A stretch of 43,893 nt of DNA from assembly GCA_002439805.1 (NCBI GenBank), contig DJPQ01000075.1, positions 1 to 43,893 of the forward strand. Direction: 5' to 3'. The position numbers and the translations under genes were made by a program. Shown here piece after piece: positions 28,142 to 38,013 of the stretch. Numbering within the stretch: position 1 is the stretch's first letter; each line of letters begins with the position of its first letter. Origin of the DNA: Bacteroidales bacterium UBA6408 (GTDB lineage Bacteria; Bacteroidota; Bacteroidia; Bacteroidales; UBA932). The notes below the pieces were generated by a model. That model searched no databases, was not told the origin of the DNA, and saw nothing but the letters and a program-made list of their open reading frames with translations.

Positions 28142-30745
28142 CTACAGGATGAGGCTGAAGATGCGGAAGGTGGCGAAGGACAGAATCCAGGCGAGGGCGA
28201 GGGTCATGGCGGCGGAGAGGAAGGCCCATTTCCAGCCGCCGGCCTCGTTGCGGATGGCCGCGAATGTCGCGAAGCACGGGAGGTAGAGCAGGATGAATAC
28301 CATATAGGCGAGCGCGGCCGCCGGGGTCGTGTGCTTCCGGAGCGCCTTCTGAAGGCGGCTTGTATTTTCTGTGTCCGCTTCTGCGGTGTTTTCCGTGCCT
28401 ACGGCCTCAGTATGTGCCTTGCCGATGTTTTCGCCGGAGGAGTCTGCCACCGCAGCTCCGGTACCGTCTCCGGAGTCGTTCCCAGCGCCGCTTCCGGAGA
28501 TTTCCTCCGCCGCGTCGTCTTCGCTGTACATGATGCCGAGCGTGCTGACAATCAGTTCCTTTGCCCCTATCCCGGAGAGGATTCCGATGTCCATCTTCCA
28601 GTCAAATCCGAGAGGGGAGAGGGCGGGCTCGACGGCCTTGCCGAGGTAGCCGAGGTAGGAGTTCTCCTGCTGTTCCTCGGCGGTGGAGTATTTGTCGTGG
28701 TTCGGGAAATAACTCAGAAACCAGATTGCAATCGAGCAGACGAGAATCACGCCTCCAATCTTGGATAGATATTCCTTGCACTTTTCCCAGGTGTGCCTGA
28801 ACACTGCCTTTGCCGTCGGAATCCTGTACGGAGGCAGTTCCATCACGAACGGCAGGTCGTCGTCTTTGATGAAATGACTGAGGAGGCGGGCGCTGATGAC
28901 GGCGAGCGCGATGCCGAGGACATACAGGCCGAGCAGCACGAGGCCGGCGCGGTGCGGGAAGAATGCCGCCGTGAGAAGGATATAGACCGGAAGCCTGCCC
29001 GAGCAGGACATGAACGGAATCACGAGAATCGTCAGCAGGCGGCTCTTGCGCGACTCTATGGTGCGCGTCGCCATGATTGCCGGCACATTGCATCCGAAAC
29101 CCATAATCATGGGGATGAACGACTTGCCGTGCAGTCCCATTCTGTGCATCAGGCGGTCCATGATGAACGCCGCCCGCGCCATGTATCCCGAATCCTCAAG
29201 CAGCGAGATGAAGAGGTAGAGCAGCAGGATATTCGGCAGGAACACGAGCACGCTGCCCACTCCTCCGATGACTCCATCGACAATCAGATCACGCAGCCAC
29301 CAGTCGCCCATGAATCCGCTGACCATCTCCCCGAGCTTGTCGATGCACCACTGAATCCAATCGACCGGGTATGCCCCGAGCGTGAACGTGCCCTGGAACA
29401 CGATGAAGAGCAGCACGAGGAAAATCGGGAACGCCAGCCACCTGTTCGTGACCACCGCGTCAATCTTCTCCGAAAGGGTCTTCTGCTCGTGTCCCTTGTC
29501 ATTGCGCTTCCATGTCTCGGCGAGCGCACCCTGAATGAAGGCGTATTTCGCCTCCACGATGGCCGTCTCCGCCGACATTCCCAACATGTCCTTCAGCCTC
29601 TTCTGTTCCTCAAATCGCGCTGCGATGATTTCGTCCCTGTTCGGGAGCGCCTCCACGACCTTTGCGATGTCGCTGTCGTTTTCGAGATACTTTATCGCGA
29701 GGTAGCGTGTCGAATATTTCTGCCGGATGCCGTCATTTTTCTGAAGCAGCAGCTTTATCCGGTCTATGCTCTGCTCCAGTTCCGGCCCGTGGTTGATGTG
29801 GATGTGGCGTGAAAGTTCCGGCGTATTGTGTTCATAGACGGCGATTACCGTGTCGAAGAGCTTGTCGATTCCCTCGCCCGTGCGGCTCACCGTCGGTACA
29901 ATCGGAAGCCCGAGCAGATAGCCTAACTGTTTGATGTCCAGCTGGTCGCCGCTGGCCTTGAACTCGTCATACATATTCAGCGCGACCACCATCCTCAGAT
30001 TCATGTCTATGACCTGCGTCGTCAGGTAGAGGTTTCGCTGAAGGTTCGACGCGTCGATGACGTTGATTACGACGTCCGGAGTCTCGTCGATAAGATTCTT
30101 CCTCACATAGAGCTCCTCCGGGCTGTATGCCGACAGGGAATATGTACCCGGCAAATCGACGAGGGTGAAGGTATATCCCCCATGTTCAAAGACCCCCTCC
30201 TTCGCATCTACCGTCACTCCGCTGTAGTTTCCGACGTGCTCGTGGGCGTTCGCCGCGATGTTGAAGAGCGACGTCTTTCCGCAATTCGGGTTTCCGACGA
30301 GCGCGACCCTGATTGACTTTCTCTTCTTATCGACGAGCGCTTTTATCTCTTCGTCTGAAAACTCCGAACCCTTGCTCCGCCCGGAAATATTCTTTTCCGA
30401 CGAGTCCGAATTTTCGGGATTATATTTTTTCGTGTCTATGCAGTCGTCGGCCTCAATCGCCCTGCGCGGCTGCGACGGGCCGAACGCCTCGGGATTCTCC
30501 TTGAGCATCTCTCTCGCCTCCTCGCGGGTCAGTACCTCAATCTTCTCGGCCTCCTCGCGGCGGAGGGAAATCTTGTATCCGATGATTTCGTATTCGATGG
30601 GGTCGCGCAGCGGCGCGTTGAGTATGACCTTCACCCTGCTGCCCTTGACGAATCCCATCTCGGTGATTCTTTTTCTGAAGCTGCCGTGCCCGCTGACTTT
30701 TACGACGACGGCGACCTCCCCTGTTTTAAGATCAGATAACTTCAT
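28142..30745 (-). CDS. feoB: FeoA-FeoB fusion ferrous iron transporter
   Basis: Inner-membrane Fe(II) uptake protein, 867 residues. A FeoA-like SH3 domain occupies about residues 1-75 (MKLSDLKTGEVAVVVKVSGH, GFVKGSRVKV). A charged linker follows. The G domain has G1 GNPNCGKTS (151-159), G3 DLPG (197-200) and G4 NMYD (257-260). The permease has the two Gate regions (IPMIMGFGCNVPAIMATRTI, and the later GAKELIVSTLGIMYS). FeoA-FeoB fusions are standard in Bacteroidales. Unusual is an in-frame Gly/Ser/Glu/Thr-rich insertion at about residues 747-795 (for example ISGSGAGNDSGDGTGAAVAD) between the last membrane segments. The gene stands alone, with a promoter and dyad at 30832-30879. Confidence 0.97.
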   Translation of the reverse strand: MKLSDLKTGEVAVVVKVSGHGSFRKRITEMGFVKGSRVKVILNAPLRDPIEYEIIGYKISLRREEAEKIEVLTREEAREMLKENPEAFGPSQPRRAIEADDCIDTKKYNPENSDSSEKNISGRSKGSEFSDEEIKALVDKKRKSIRVALVGNPNCGKTSLFNIAANAHEHVGNYSGVTVDAKEGVFEHGGYTFTLVDLPGTYSLSAYSPEELYVRKNLIDETPDVVINVIDASNLQRNLYLTTQVIDMNLRMVVALNMYDEFKASGDQLDIKQLGYLLGLPIVPTVSRTGEGIDKLFDTVIAVYEHNTPELSRHIHINHGPELEQSIDRIKLLLQKNDGIRQKYSTRYLAIKYLENDSDIAKVVEALPNRDEIIAARFEEQKRLKDMLGMSAETAIVEAKYAFIQGALAETWKRNDKGHEQKTLSEKIDAVVTNRWLAFPIFLVLLFIVFQGTFTLGAYPVDWIQWCIDKLGEMVSGFMGDWWLRDLIVDGVIGGVGSVLVFLPNILLLYLFISLLEDSGYMARAAFIMDRLMHRMGLHGKSFIPMIMGFGCNVPAIMATRTIESRKSRLLTILVIPFMSCSGRLPVYILLTAAFFPHRAGLVLLGLYVLGIALAVISARLLSHFIKDDDLPFVMELPPYRIPTAKAVFRHTWEKCKEYLSKIGGVILVCSIAIWFLSYFPNHDKYSTAEEQQENSYLGYLGKAVEPALSPLGFDWKMDIGILSGIGAKELIVSTLGIMYSEDDAAEEISGSGAGNDSGDGTGAAVADSSGENIGKAHTEAVGTENTAEADTENTSRLQKALRKHTTPAAALAYMVFILLYLPCFATFAAIRNEAGGWKWAFLSAAMTLALAWILSFATFRIFSLIL

Positions 30746-31061
30746 GTTTTCTCCCTCTTCAAAAATGAATCTATCCTAAAAATACTTCTCAAATTGGATA
30801 GTATCTTATGGTAGGTTATAAATTTGCGCAGCAAAGATATGAAAAATGAATGCAAAGGCATATCCCTATTTATAGGTATTTTTAAGTGTTTCGGACATTG
30901 AAATATGCATATGGCATTTCTATTTGCATAGTTTGAATTTTTTGTTCTATCTTGAGAATTTCATAAAGACGATATTTGCGGAAAACTGAAAATCGGGGAA
31001 GCCTGCAACCGGGCGAACCGGTTTCTGGCAAAAGAATAACACAATAAAACTGATAACTGAA
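30746..31061. other. 316-bp divergent intergenic region between feoAB and the second PUL
   Basis: It holds the feoAB promoter and dyad. A left-end fragment of the family I repeat lies at 30751-30784 (CTCCCTCTTCAAAAATGAAT, compare 43191-43225), directly before the feoAB start. I find no convincing promoter for the plus-strand lipoprotein gene and no extra gene. Confidence 0.5.
30832..30879 (-). promoter_or_regulatory. feoAB promoter with a possible operator dyad
   Basis: The −7 box TATCTTTG reads on the minus strand at 30839-30832; no clean −33 box is seen. Just upstream, CCTAT-TT-ATAGG (30865-30876), extended by AT/AT, forms a dyad where an iron-responsive repressor could bind. The regulator is not identified. 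Confidence 0.4.
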
Positions 31062-32678
31062 ATGAAAAGAAAAGGAATGATACTGTTGTCCGCCGCCATT
31101 CTTGCGGCCGGCTGCCAGCCGAACGGGGACAACAACAAGACTCTTGACTTCGAAGCCGTTGAAGTGAATTTCTCCGTCAAGACATCCGGCATGACGCTGC
31201 CTTCGGGCGCGGCGTTCTCCATTTCCGCGAACTGTACGAGAGGAGGTGAGCAGGATGTGGCGATGGGCGCAAAGCCGGTGTCTGAGTTCCGTCTTCTGGA
31301 CGGAAGCCTCGTCGAGTCTGAAAAGTACAAAAAATGGCAGCTATTGAAGGCTTCCGGTGATGATGCGGTGACGGCGCTTGCCGCCGACCACAATTTCCGC
31401 TTCCGTGCCGTGTCGCCGGCGGTGGAGTCAATCGGGGAGACGGCAGCCGTGAAGATTCCCTCTGTTCAGGACTATGCCGCGGGCGTGAACTCTTACCTCA
31501 CTTTCTGGGCGTCCAAGAGCGTCACTACCGTGATTCCGGACATCGAACTTGAAGTCAGCACCCCTGCCGCCGTTCTGAACCTCCTTGTCCCGATTGACAT
31601 CGTGGAGGAGAATGTTCCGGCGATATTGAAATCAATTGAAATATCCCCTGCCGAAGACGGCTCGTCCGTTGTGCTTGCCGGCGAGGGCAGCATTGACTTT
31701 GTGAGCGGAGAATTTTCTCCCGCTGCGGCTGGACAGTCAAGCTCGATGACTGTGAACTTTCCTGAAGGCGGGCTGAAGCTTGAGGCTGCAAAGACCTCGG
31801 TTCAGGTTGCCGTCCTGCCGTTCACCGTTCCCAAGGGCGGCTTCAAGGCAAAGTTCGCCGACGTGAACGGCAAATCGTTCGAGACCATGTTCCTTGCGCA
31901 GGAAAACGATGAGGGCAAGGGCGTCAGCGCCGGGGCCGTTACGGACGTGACCATTTCCGCCTCCGGCGACGGCGTCGAGCCTGTCACATTCCCTGTGCTG
32001 TTCCCTGTGAGCAAGGTCGATGGAGTGCAGCGGTTCACGAAGGCTAACCAGCCGCGTTGGATAGATGAGGGTTATTGGTCATGCACCGAACAGCCGCAGG
32101 CATACGCGGAGTGGCATCAGGCGAGCGTTCCGGAGCATCCTTCAGGCATCAAGCAGTGGCGCGAGACAGTCAACTCCGGCAACATATCCACAGGCGGAGT
32201 CAAGGGCATCTGGACCGGCGATTATTACGAGTTCACCATTCCTGTGAAGAAGTTTGCCTCCGGGACGAAAGTGGAGTTCAAGGCTCCGTTCTACGGGCGT
32301 CAGGAACCTGTGTTCTGGTACATTAAATACCTTGACGGAGAACAGTGGAAGACCTGCAACCTGCACAATGAGGTCTGCTACGACGGCACGACGGCTATGG
32401 AGTGTACTTTCTCTCTGAATTGCGGGCCGAAAGTCATAACGGAGGTGATTACCTTTGAGAATGAGGTGAAGAGCGGCAGCCTCAAGATTCGCATCGAGTG
32501 CGCGGACGGGGCGGTTCAGGCGGATGTCAACTCGGCTGTCACGAGGGAGTTCCCTTGGGTTGACGGCAGCAAGAAGTACAGTGCGCCTTGCTATTTCTGG
32601 GACAAGGGCAACGGAACGTCGGCTGCGGCTACAGCCACTCCTGAGGTGACGGCGGTCTCATTCTCAATCGTCGATTGA
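31062..32678 (+). CDS. PUL-associated surface lipoprotein of unknown family
   Basis: Predicted lipoprotein of 538 residues; the signal ends at the Cys of ILAAGC. The first part (about 30-320) is beta-rich and looks fimbrillin-like in style (LDFEAVEVNFSVKTSGMTLP, then SVQDYAAGVNSYLTFWASKS and LLVPIDIVEENVPAIL). The last 220 residues are aromatic-rich (FTKANQPRWIDEGYWSC, then YYEFTIPVKKFASGTKVEFK and PFYGRQEPVFWYIKYLDGEQ), which suggests a carbohydrate-binding beta-sandwich. I do not recognise the family securely. As the first gene of the run before a GH-A hydrolase and SusC/SusD it may bind glycan at the cell surface; that is inference from context. Confidence 0.65.
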   Translation: MKRKGMILLSAAILAAGCQPNGDNNKTLDFEAVEVNFSVKTSGMTLPSGAAFSISANCTRGGEQDVAMGAKPVSEFRLLDGSLVESEKYKKWQLLKASGDDAVTALAADHNFRFRAVSPAVESIGETAAVKIPSVQDYAAGVNSYLTFWASKSVTTVIPDIELEVSTPAAVLNLLVPIDIVEENVPAILKSIEISPAEDGSSVVLAGEGSIDFVSGEFSPAAAGQSSSMTVNFPEGGLKLEAAKTSVQVAVLPFTVPKGGFKAKFADVNGKSFETMFLAQENDEGKGVSAGAVTDVTISASGDGVEPVTFPVLFPVSKVDGVQRFTKANQPRWIDEGYWSCTEQPQAYAEWHQASVPEHPSGIKQWRETVNSGNISTGGVKGIWTGDYYEFTIPVKKFASGTKVEFKAPFYGRQEPVFWYIKYLDGEQWKTCNLHNEVCYDGTTAMECTFSLNCGPKVITEVITFENEVKSGSLKIRIECADGAVQADVNSAVTREFPWVDGSKKYSAPCYFWDKGNGTSAAATATPEVTAVSFSIVD

Positions 32679-32749
32679 CGCATATCCCCGAAAATCAGAA
32701 ACATACTAAGCCGAAAATGTATAAACCCGAAAATCAAGAATACAGAGAT

Positions 32750-33835
32750 ATGAAAAGAAAGATTTTACTTACGATGACACTGCTCGCGCTCGCGGCGACA
32801 CTTGGCTTCGCGAAGAAGCCGGCGGAGCGATGGAGCGAGGAGAAGGCCAACGCATGGATGGCTAAACAAGGATGGATTGTGGGATGCGACTATGTGTGCG
32901 CGACGGCAATCAACCAGATTGAGATGTGGCAGGCCGAGACCTTCGACCCTGCTACCATGGACAAGGAAATGGGCTGGGCCGAGGGCTTGGGGTTCAATAC
33001 CGTCCGCGTTTTCCTCTCCAACCTCGTCTATACGGCCGACCCCAAGGGATTCAAGTCGCGTTTCGAGGAGTTCCTCGGCATCATAGAGAAGCATCACATC
33101 CGTGCAATCGTAACTTTCTGGACCAACGGCGGAAAGTGTAAGGATCCTAAGCTCGGAAAGCAGCCGGAGAGCGTTCAGGGCGTGCACAACTCGCAGTGGT
33201 GTATGGTTCCGGGAACGGAGGTCGTCAACGACCCGACGAAATGGCACGAGCTTGAGGTGATGGTCAAGGACGTAATCAAGACCTATAAGAACGACGACAG
33301 GATTCTCTTTTGGTGTCTCTACAACGAGCCTCAGAACACCCAGCGCGGAGTGAAGAAGACCCTCCCGCTGATGAAGGAGACTTTCCGCTGGGCGAGGGAA
33401 ATCAACCCGTCCCAGCCGCTCACTGCCCCGATTTGGGAAATCCCGAGCTCGCTGACACCGCAGATGCCGACGGTGACTTGGGTGTGGGAGAACAGCGACA
33501 TCATTTCCTTCCACTGCTATAAGGAGCCTGCCTACCTCGAAAAGTTCATAAAGCTCCTGCTTCCGTACAACCGTCCTCTCGTGTGCACGGAGTATATGGG
33601 GAGGCCGAAATCCACCTTCAAGGAGTGTATGCCTATACTGAAAAAATACAATGTGGGCGCAATAAATTTTGGACTTACGGCAGGAAAGTGTAACTTTCAC
33701 CTCCAATGGACGAGCAAGGCCGGAGATCCGGAGCCGGAGGTGTGGTTTCACGACATCTTCAGGCTTGACGGAACGCCTTACAGCCAGGAGGAAGTGGATT
33801 TCATCCGCGAGATGACCGGCGCAGCCAAGAAATAA
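32750..33835 (+). CDS. clan GH-A (GH5-like) glycoside hydrolase
   Basis: Secreted TIM-barrel hydrolase of 361 residues. I chose ATG 32750 because it begins a clear signal peptide (MKRKILLTMTLLALAATLGF). The longer frame from TTG 32675 overlaps the previous stop and lacks a signal. The acid/base is Glu193 in FWCLYNEPQ, and the nucleophile Glu281 in PLVCTEYMG. The barrel strands FNTVRVFLS and IRAIVTFWT fit GH5/GH-A. Similar Bacteroides proteins are often annotated as beta-xylanase or cellulase, but the substrate cannot be told here. It lies 71 bp after the lipoprotein gene and is part of the second PUL. Confidence 0.82.
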   Translation: MKRKILLTMTLLALAATLGFAKKPAERWSEEKANAWMAKQGWIVGCDYVCATAINQIEMWQAETFDPATMDKEMGWAEGLGFNTVRVFLSNLVYTADPKGFKSRFEEFLGIIEKHHIRAIVTFWTNGGKCKDPKLGKQPESVQGVHNSQWCMVPGTEVVNDPTKWHELEVMVKDVIKTYKNDDRILFWCLYNEPQNTQRGVKKTLPLMKETFRWAREINPSQPLTAPIWEIPSSLTPQMPTVTWVWENSDIISFHCYKEPAYLEKFIKLLLPYNRPLVCTEYMGRPKSTFKECMPILKKYNVGAINFGLTAGKCNFHLQWTSKAGDPEPEVWFHDIFRLDGTPYSQEEVDFIREMTGAAKK

Positions 33836-33894
33836 TAGCTTTCGGGCAGACTGGAACCTCGCTGAAAATGCTCTGACGAGACGCGTGAGATAAA

Positions 33895-36800
33895 ATGAAA
33901 TTGTTGAGGTTTGACGTGAAAAATATGTTGAGGCTGTGGTCAGTGGGAATCCTGTTCCTGCTGACCATGTCCGCATCCGCGCTGCACGCCTCTCCGGCGG
34001 GTCCGGAGCGCTGGTATTTCACGCATTTCACCACCGACGACGGGCTGGCCTTCAACAGCGTGACCTCCATAGCCCAGGACTCCAACGGATTCATCTGGTT
34101 CGCCACCGAGGACGGCCTCAGCCGTTACGACGGACGCAGCTTCCGCAATTTCAGTAAGGAAGACCTCGGTCTTGACACCGACTTCATCACTCAGCTCTGT
34201 GCCGACGGAAACGGAAATCTCTGGATTGGCTCCGACAACGGCGCGAGCCGCTACGACTTCATAAGTGACAGCTTCATCCCGCTGGATGCCGTAAGCGACA
34301 AAGGCACCGCCCTGCGCGGCAAGGTCACGCACATCTGCATCGACGACGGCGGACGTGTCTGGATGTCCGTGAACGGCCTGGGGCTCTTTTCTTATGACCC
34401 GGCGACGGAGCGGCTCCGCAACTTCTTCTGCGAGGACGGCCGCACGACCCTTCCGTTCAACATCCGCACTTTTGCGATTGACGGCAACGGCGACTTCTGG
34501 CTTTCGCTCTATTTCGCCGACATCTGGCACTCCGACAGCGGGCTTCAGAATATTGAACGCGTGGAAATCGCGGGGTGGAGAGAAAACGATGACATCGTGT
34601 CCATGGAGCGCTCTGCTCCCGGTCGCATCATCCTGTCCTCCTGGAAGAACGGTCTCGGCGAGTTTGACTGCAAGAAACGCTCGTTCAGGCAATATCTTGC
34701 CTACGGTGCCGGACAGCGTCCGAAGAATATGCACTATGACCGCAACAACCGGCGGGTCTGGGCCGCAACCACACGGGGGCTCTGCATGTATGACCTGAAT
34801 ACGGGGGATACAACCTGTCTGGCGTCCAATGTCCAGGACGGTTTCTCGCTGTCTGGCGACAATATAACGGCGGTTTTCATGGACGCCTCCGACGGGCTTT
34901 GGGCGGCGAGCCTCTCGTCCGGGCTGAACTATGCCAGCGAATATCACAAGAACTTCAGAAAATACTACATGGCCGACGGTGAGAACCTTGCCGGGAGTTT
35001 CGTGATGGACATCGCTGAGGACTCGTCGGGACGGATATGGCTGGCTTCGGAGAACAGGGGACTGCTCTATCTTGACCCCGCCGACGACGCTCTGCATTTC
35101 TTCCGCTCGACGCTCCCGACCAACATCCGCTCGCTGTGCAGCGACGGGGACGACCTCTGGATAGGTTCGTGGGGCGACATCTGGAGGCTCGACACGCGGA
35201 CCGGCCGCGTGAGCCACTGCTGCGAGATGCGTGACAACGCCCACCGCCTCTACAGGACATCCTCCGGCGACATTCTGCTCGGCTACCCGCTCGGACTTAT
35301 GAGATATGACCGCGACAGGGGCGATTTCGTCCCGGTTTCCGATTTTGACGGGATGTATGTCACCGGTATGGTCGAGACGTTCGGCGGGGAATTATGGGTA
35401 TCGACTTATGCTGACGGTATCTTCCGCTACGATTTCTCCGGCACAAGGGAGCTCGCGCACTACGGCTACGGGGAACAGGGCAGCCGCCACATCCCGGTTG
35501 ACAAGTTCATGTGCGTCTATGAGGATTCAAAGGGCGGGGTCTGGGCCGGAAGCTACGGCGAGGGCTTTCTCCGCTACGACAGACCGACCGACTCCTTCAG
35601 CCGCTACGACTCCGCCGGCGCACTTCCGAGCAGGATAGCCTATTCGATGGTCGAGGGGCAGGACGGCCGGATGTGGGTGGCCACGAGCAGGGGGATTGTT
35701 TCCTTCACGTACCCTTCGTCTGATTTCCGTACCTGGACCACCGCCGACGGGCTGCTCGACAATATGGTCGAGGGCCACACTGCACTGGTCACCGCCGACG
35801 GAACGATATATTTTTCATCGAATAACGGGCTCGTACGCTTCAATCCCGAGAGGTTCTTCTCCGTGAACCGCATTCCTCCGCTCGTGCTGACGGACTTCAT
35901 GGTCAATGACATGACAGTGAGACCTGGCAACGGCTCTCCGATTTCGGAGAACATCGACCTGACCCGTGAGATTGTCCTTCAGCACAGCCAAAATTCGTTC
36001 GGTGCGGGTGTCTCTCTTCTCGGAATGGCCTCTCCTGCAAGTGCGGAATGCCTGTATATGCTTGAGGGATATGATGATGGTTGGCAGCATTTGGGGGGGG
36101 GCAGGATATTTCCGCTACACCAATGTTCCCGCCGGCACATATACTCTGCGCGTAAAGGGAGTTGACGGCAACGGGATATGGAACGAGGCGCATCCTCCGC
36201 TTAAGATTGTGGTGAAGGAGGTGTTTTACAGAACAACAGCGGCATATATAGTCTATGTCCTGCTCTTCCTAATTCTGCTCGCTGTAATAATCCGCCTTTC
36301 GTACAGGATGGCGGTGAACCGGGAGAGGAAGTCACGGGAGAAAGAACGCATAGCGAGGGAGCAGGAACTTTTCCACGAGAAGATTTCGTTCTTCTACAAC
36401 ATTATCCATGAAATCAAGACTCCTCTGACCCTCATCCGCACCCCGCTCCAGAACATCATGTCCGCCGGAGACCTTGACGCCGGGCTGCGCGACGACCTCA
36501 CCGTCATCGGGAACAATACCGACTACCTCGACCGTCTCGTGAAGGAACTGCTTGACTTCGTGCGGATTGAGGAGAACGGCTGGGTGCTGGAATACAGGAA
36601 GGTCGATGTCGTGGAGAAACTTGATTTCCTCAAGTTCAACTTTCAGGAGACCGTGCGGACGAAGAACATCGCGATAAGTTTTGAGCATTCGGGCCCTCAT
36701 GCGGAGATATGGGTCGATGAGGCGGCTCTTCTGAAGATTCTGAACAACCTGCTGCACAATGCGGTGAAATATGCCGAGACCTACATCCGGATTTCGCTCG

Positions 36801-37903
36801 TGACGGACCCTGACGGCATCACGGTCTCCTTCCGCAACGACGGCCCGGCAATCCCTCCGGGGCGGCGCGAGGAAATCTTCAAGCCTTTCGTTCAGTACAG
36901 CGACGAGCGCCATCCATACTCCCAGAGCTTCGGCATAGGACTTCCGCTCGCCCGGAACCTCGCGCAGATGCACGGAGGTTCGCTGACCCTCGGCGACGAG
37001 CCGGGATGCACCGACTTCATCCTCAGGCTGCCTTACAACGCCGACAAGGCCTCGGCGCCGGAGACTGTCGGGCCTCAGCCGTCGCCTTCTGACGAAAGCG
37101 TCCAGGGGCAGCTCCGGATTCTGGTCGTGGAGGACAACGAGGACCTTTCGGCCTACCTCTCGCGCAAGCTGTCCGCGTCCTACCGCGTCGTGACGGCATC
37201 CTCGGCCGAGCAGGCGGTGACGCTGCTGGAACAGAACGACATCGACATCGTCCTCACGGACATCGCCCTCGGAGGAATGAGCGGAATAGAACTCTGCCGC
37301 AGGATTACCTCGGACTTCGCCACCTCGCACATCCCGGTGGTCATCCTTTCGGCGATTTCATCCGCCAAGGCGAAGATTGCCTGCATGGAGAGCGGCGCGA
37401 GCCTCTACATCGAGAAGCCTTTCAGCCTCGACTACCTGCTCGGTTCCCTTGAGGTCATTGCCAAGAAGAGGGATTCGCTCAAGACCGCGCACCTCTCCGG
37501 GCAGAGGGTGCGTCAGCAGGAGTTCGACATCACCACGGGCGACGAGGATTTCCTCGCGAAGATTGACAGCCTCATCATGGAAAACCTTTCCGACACCGAG
37601 TTCGGCAACGACGAACTTGCCGAGCGGCTGTGCCTGAGCAAATCTACCCTCATCCGCAAGACCAAGGGTCTCCTCGGGACCACCCCGAACGACTACATCC
37701 GCACAAAGCGTCTCAACATCGCCGCAGCCATGCTCTCCAAGGGCAGCTGCCGCATAAACGAGGTCTGCTACGCGGTCGGCTTCAACACTCCGTCCTATTT
37801 CACCAAGTGCTTCAAGCGCCAGTTCGGAATGCAGCCTGCGGAATATATGAAAGAGCGCTCTCAGGAAAGCCAAACCGCGTCCGGGTTGCAGGGAGTGTTG
37901 TAG
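33895..37903 (+). CDS. hybrid two-component system regulator (HTCS), frameshifted at a G9 tract
   Basis: Membrane sensor-regulator joining all two-component parts in one chain, about 1335 residues when joined. In order: signal peptide; a periplasmic region of two-bladed beta-propeller repeats (Reg_prop; IWFATEDGLSRYDG, LWIGSDNGASRYD and others); a Y_Y_Y domain (YTNVPAGTYTLRVKG); a membrane segment (about residues 780-805); a histidine kinase with His838 in HEIKTPLT and the ATP-binding NNLLHNAVKYA and SFGIGLPLAR; a receiver with Asp1122 in IVLTDIALGG; and an AraC-type helix-turn-helix at the end. The frame breaks inside the Y_Y_Y domain at nine G (36093-36101); eight G would read WQHLGGAGYFRYTN. 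As written, the first part stops at 36165 and the kinase part has no signal peptide. It would control the adjacent susC/susD. Confidence 0.93.
36093..36101. repeat. G9 homopolymer at the frameshift in the HTCS gene
   Basis: Nine consecutive G in the Y_Y_Y coding region. Eight would restore one reading frame from 33895 to 37903. Confidence 0.9.
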
Positions 37904-38013
37904 AGAATGCTTCTATTGTTCTATCCGATTTGCTCCGAAATCGTGAATTTTGCATCTGTTCCCGTACGTGCGGCCGGGAACGGATTTTAAGGATAACACT
38001 AACCATAAAGATT

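Noticed and set aside
32765..35244. Long minus-strand frames (403 and 434 codons) opposite the GH-A hydrolase and the HTCS gene
   Set aside because: They are antisense shadows with no signal peptide or motif; the plus-strand genes are well supported.
37630..38013. In-frame extension of the right SusC to 37630, which would give 1216 residues
   Set aside because: It overlaps the HTCS C-terminal DNA-binding domain in another frame and has no signal peptide; ATG 38014 begins a clear one.
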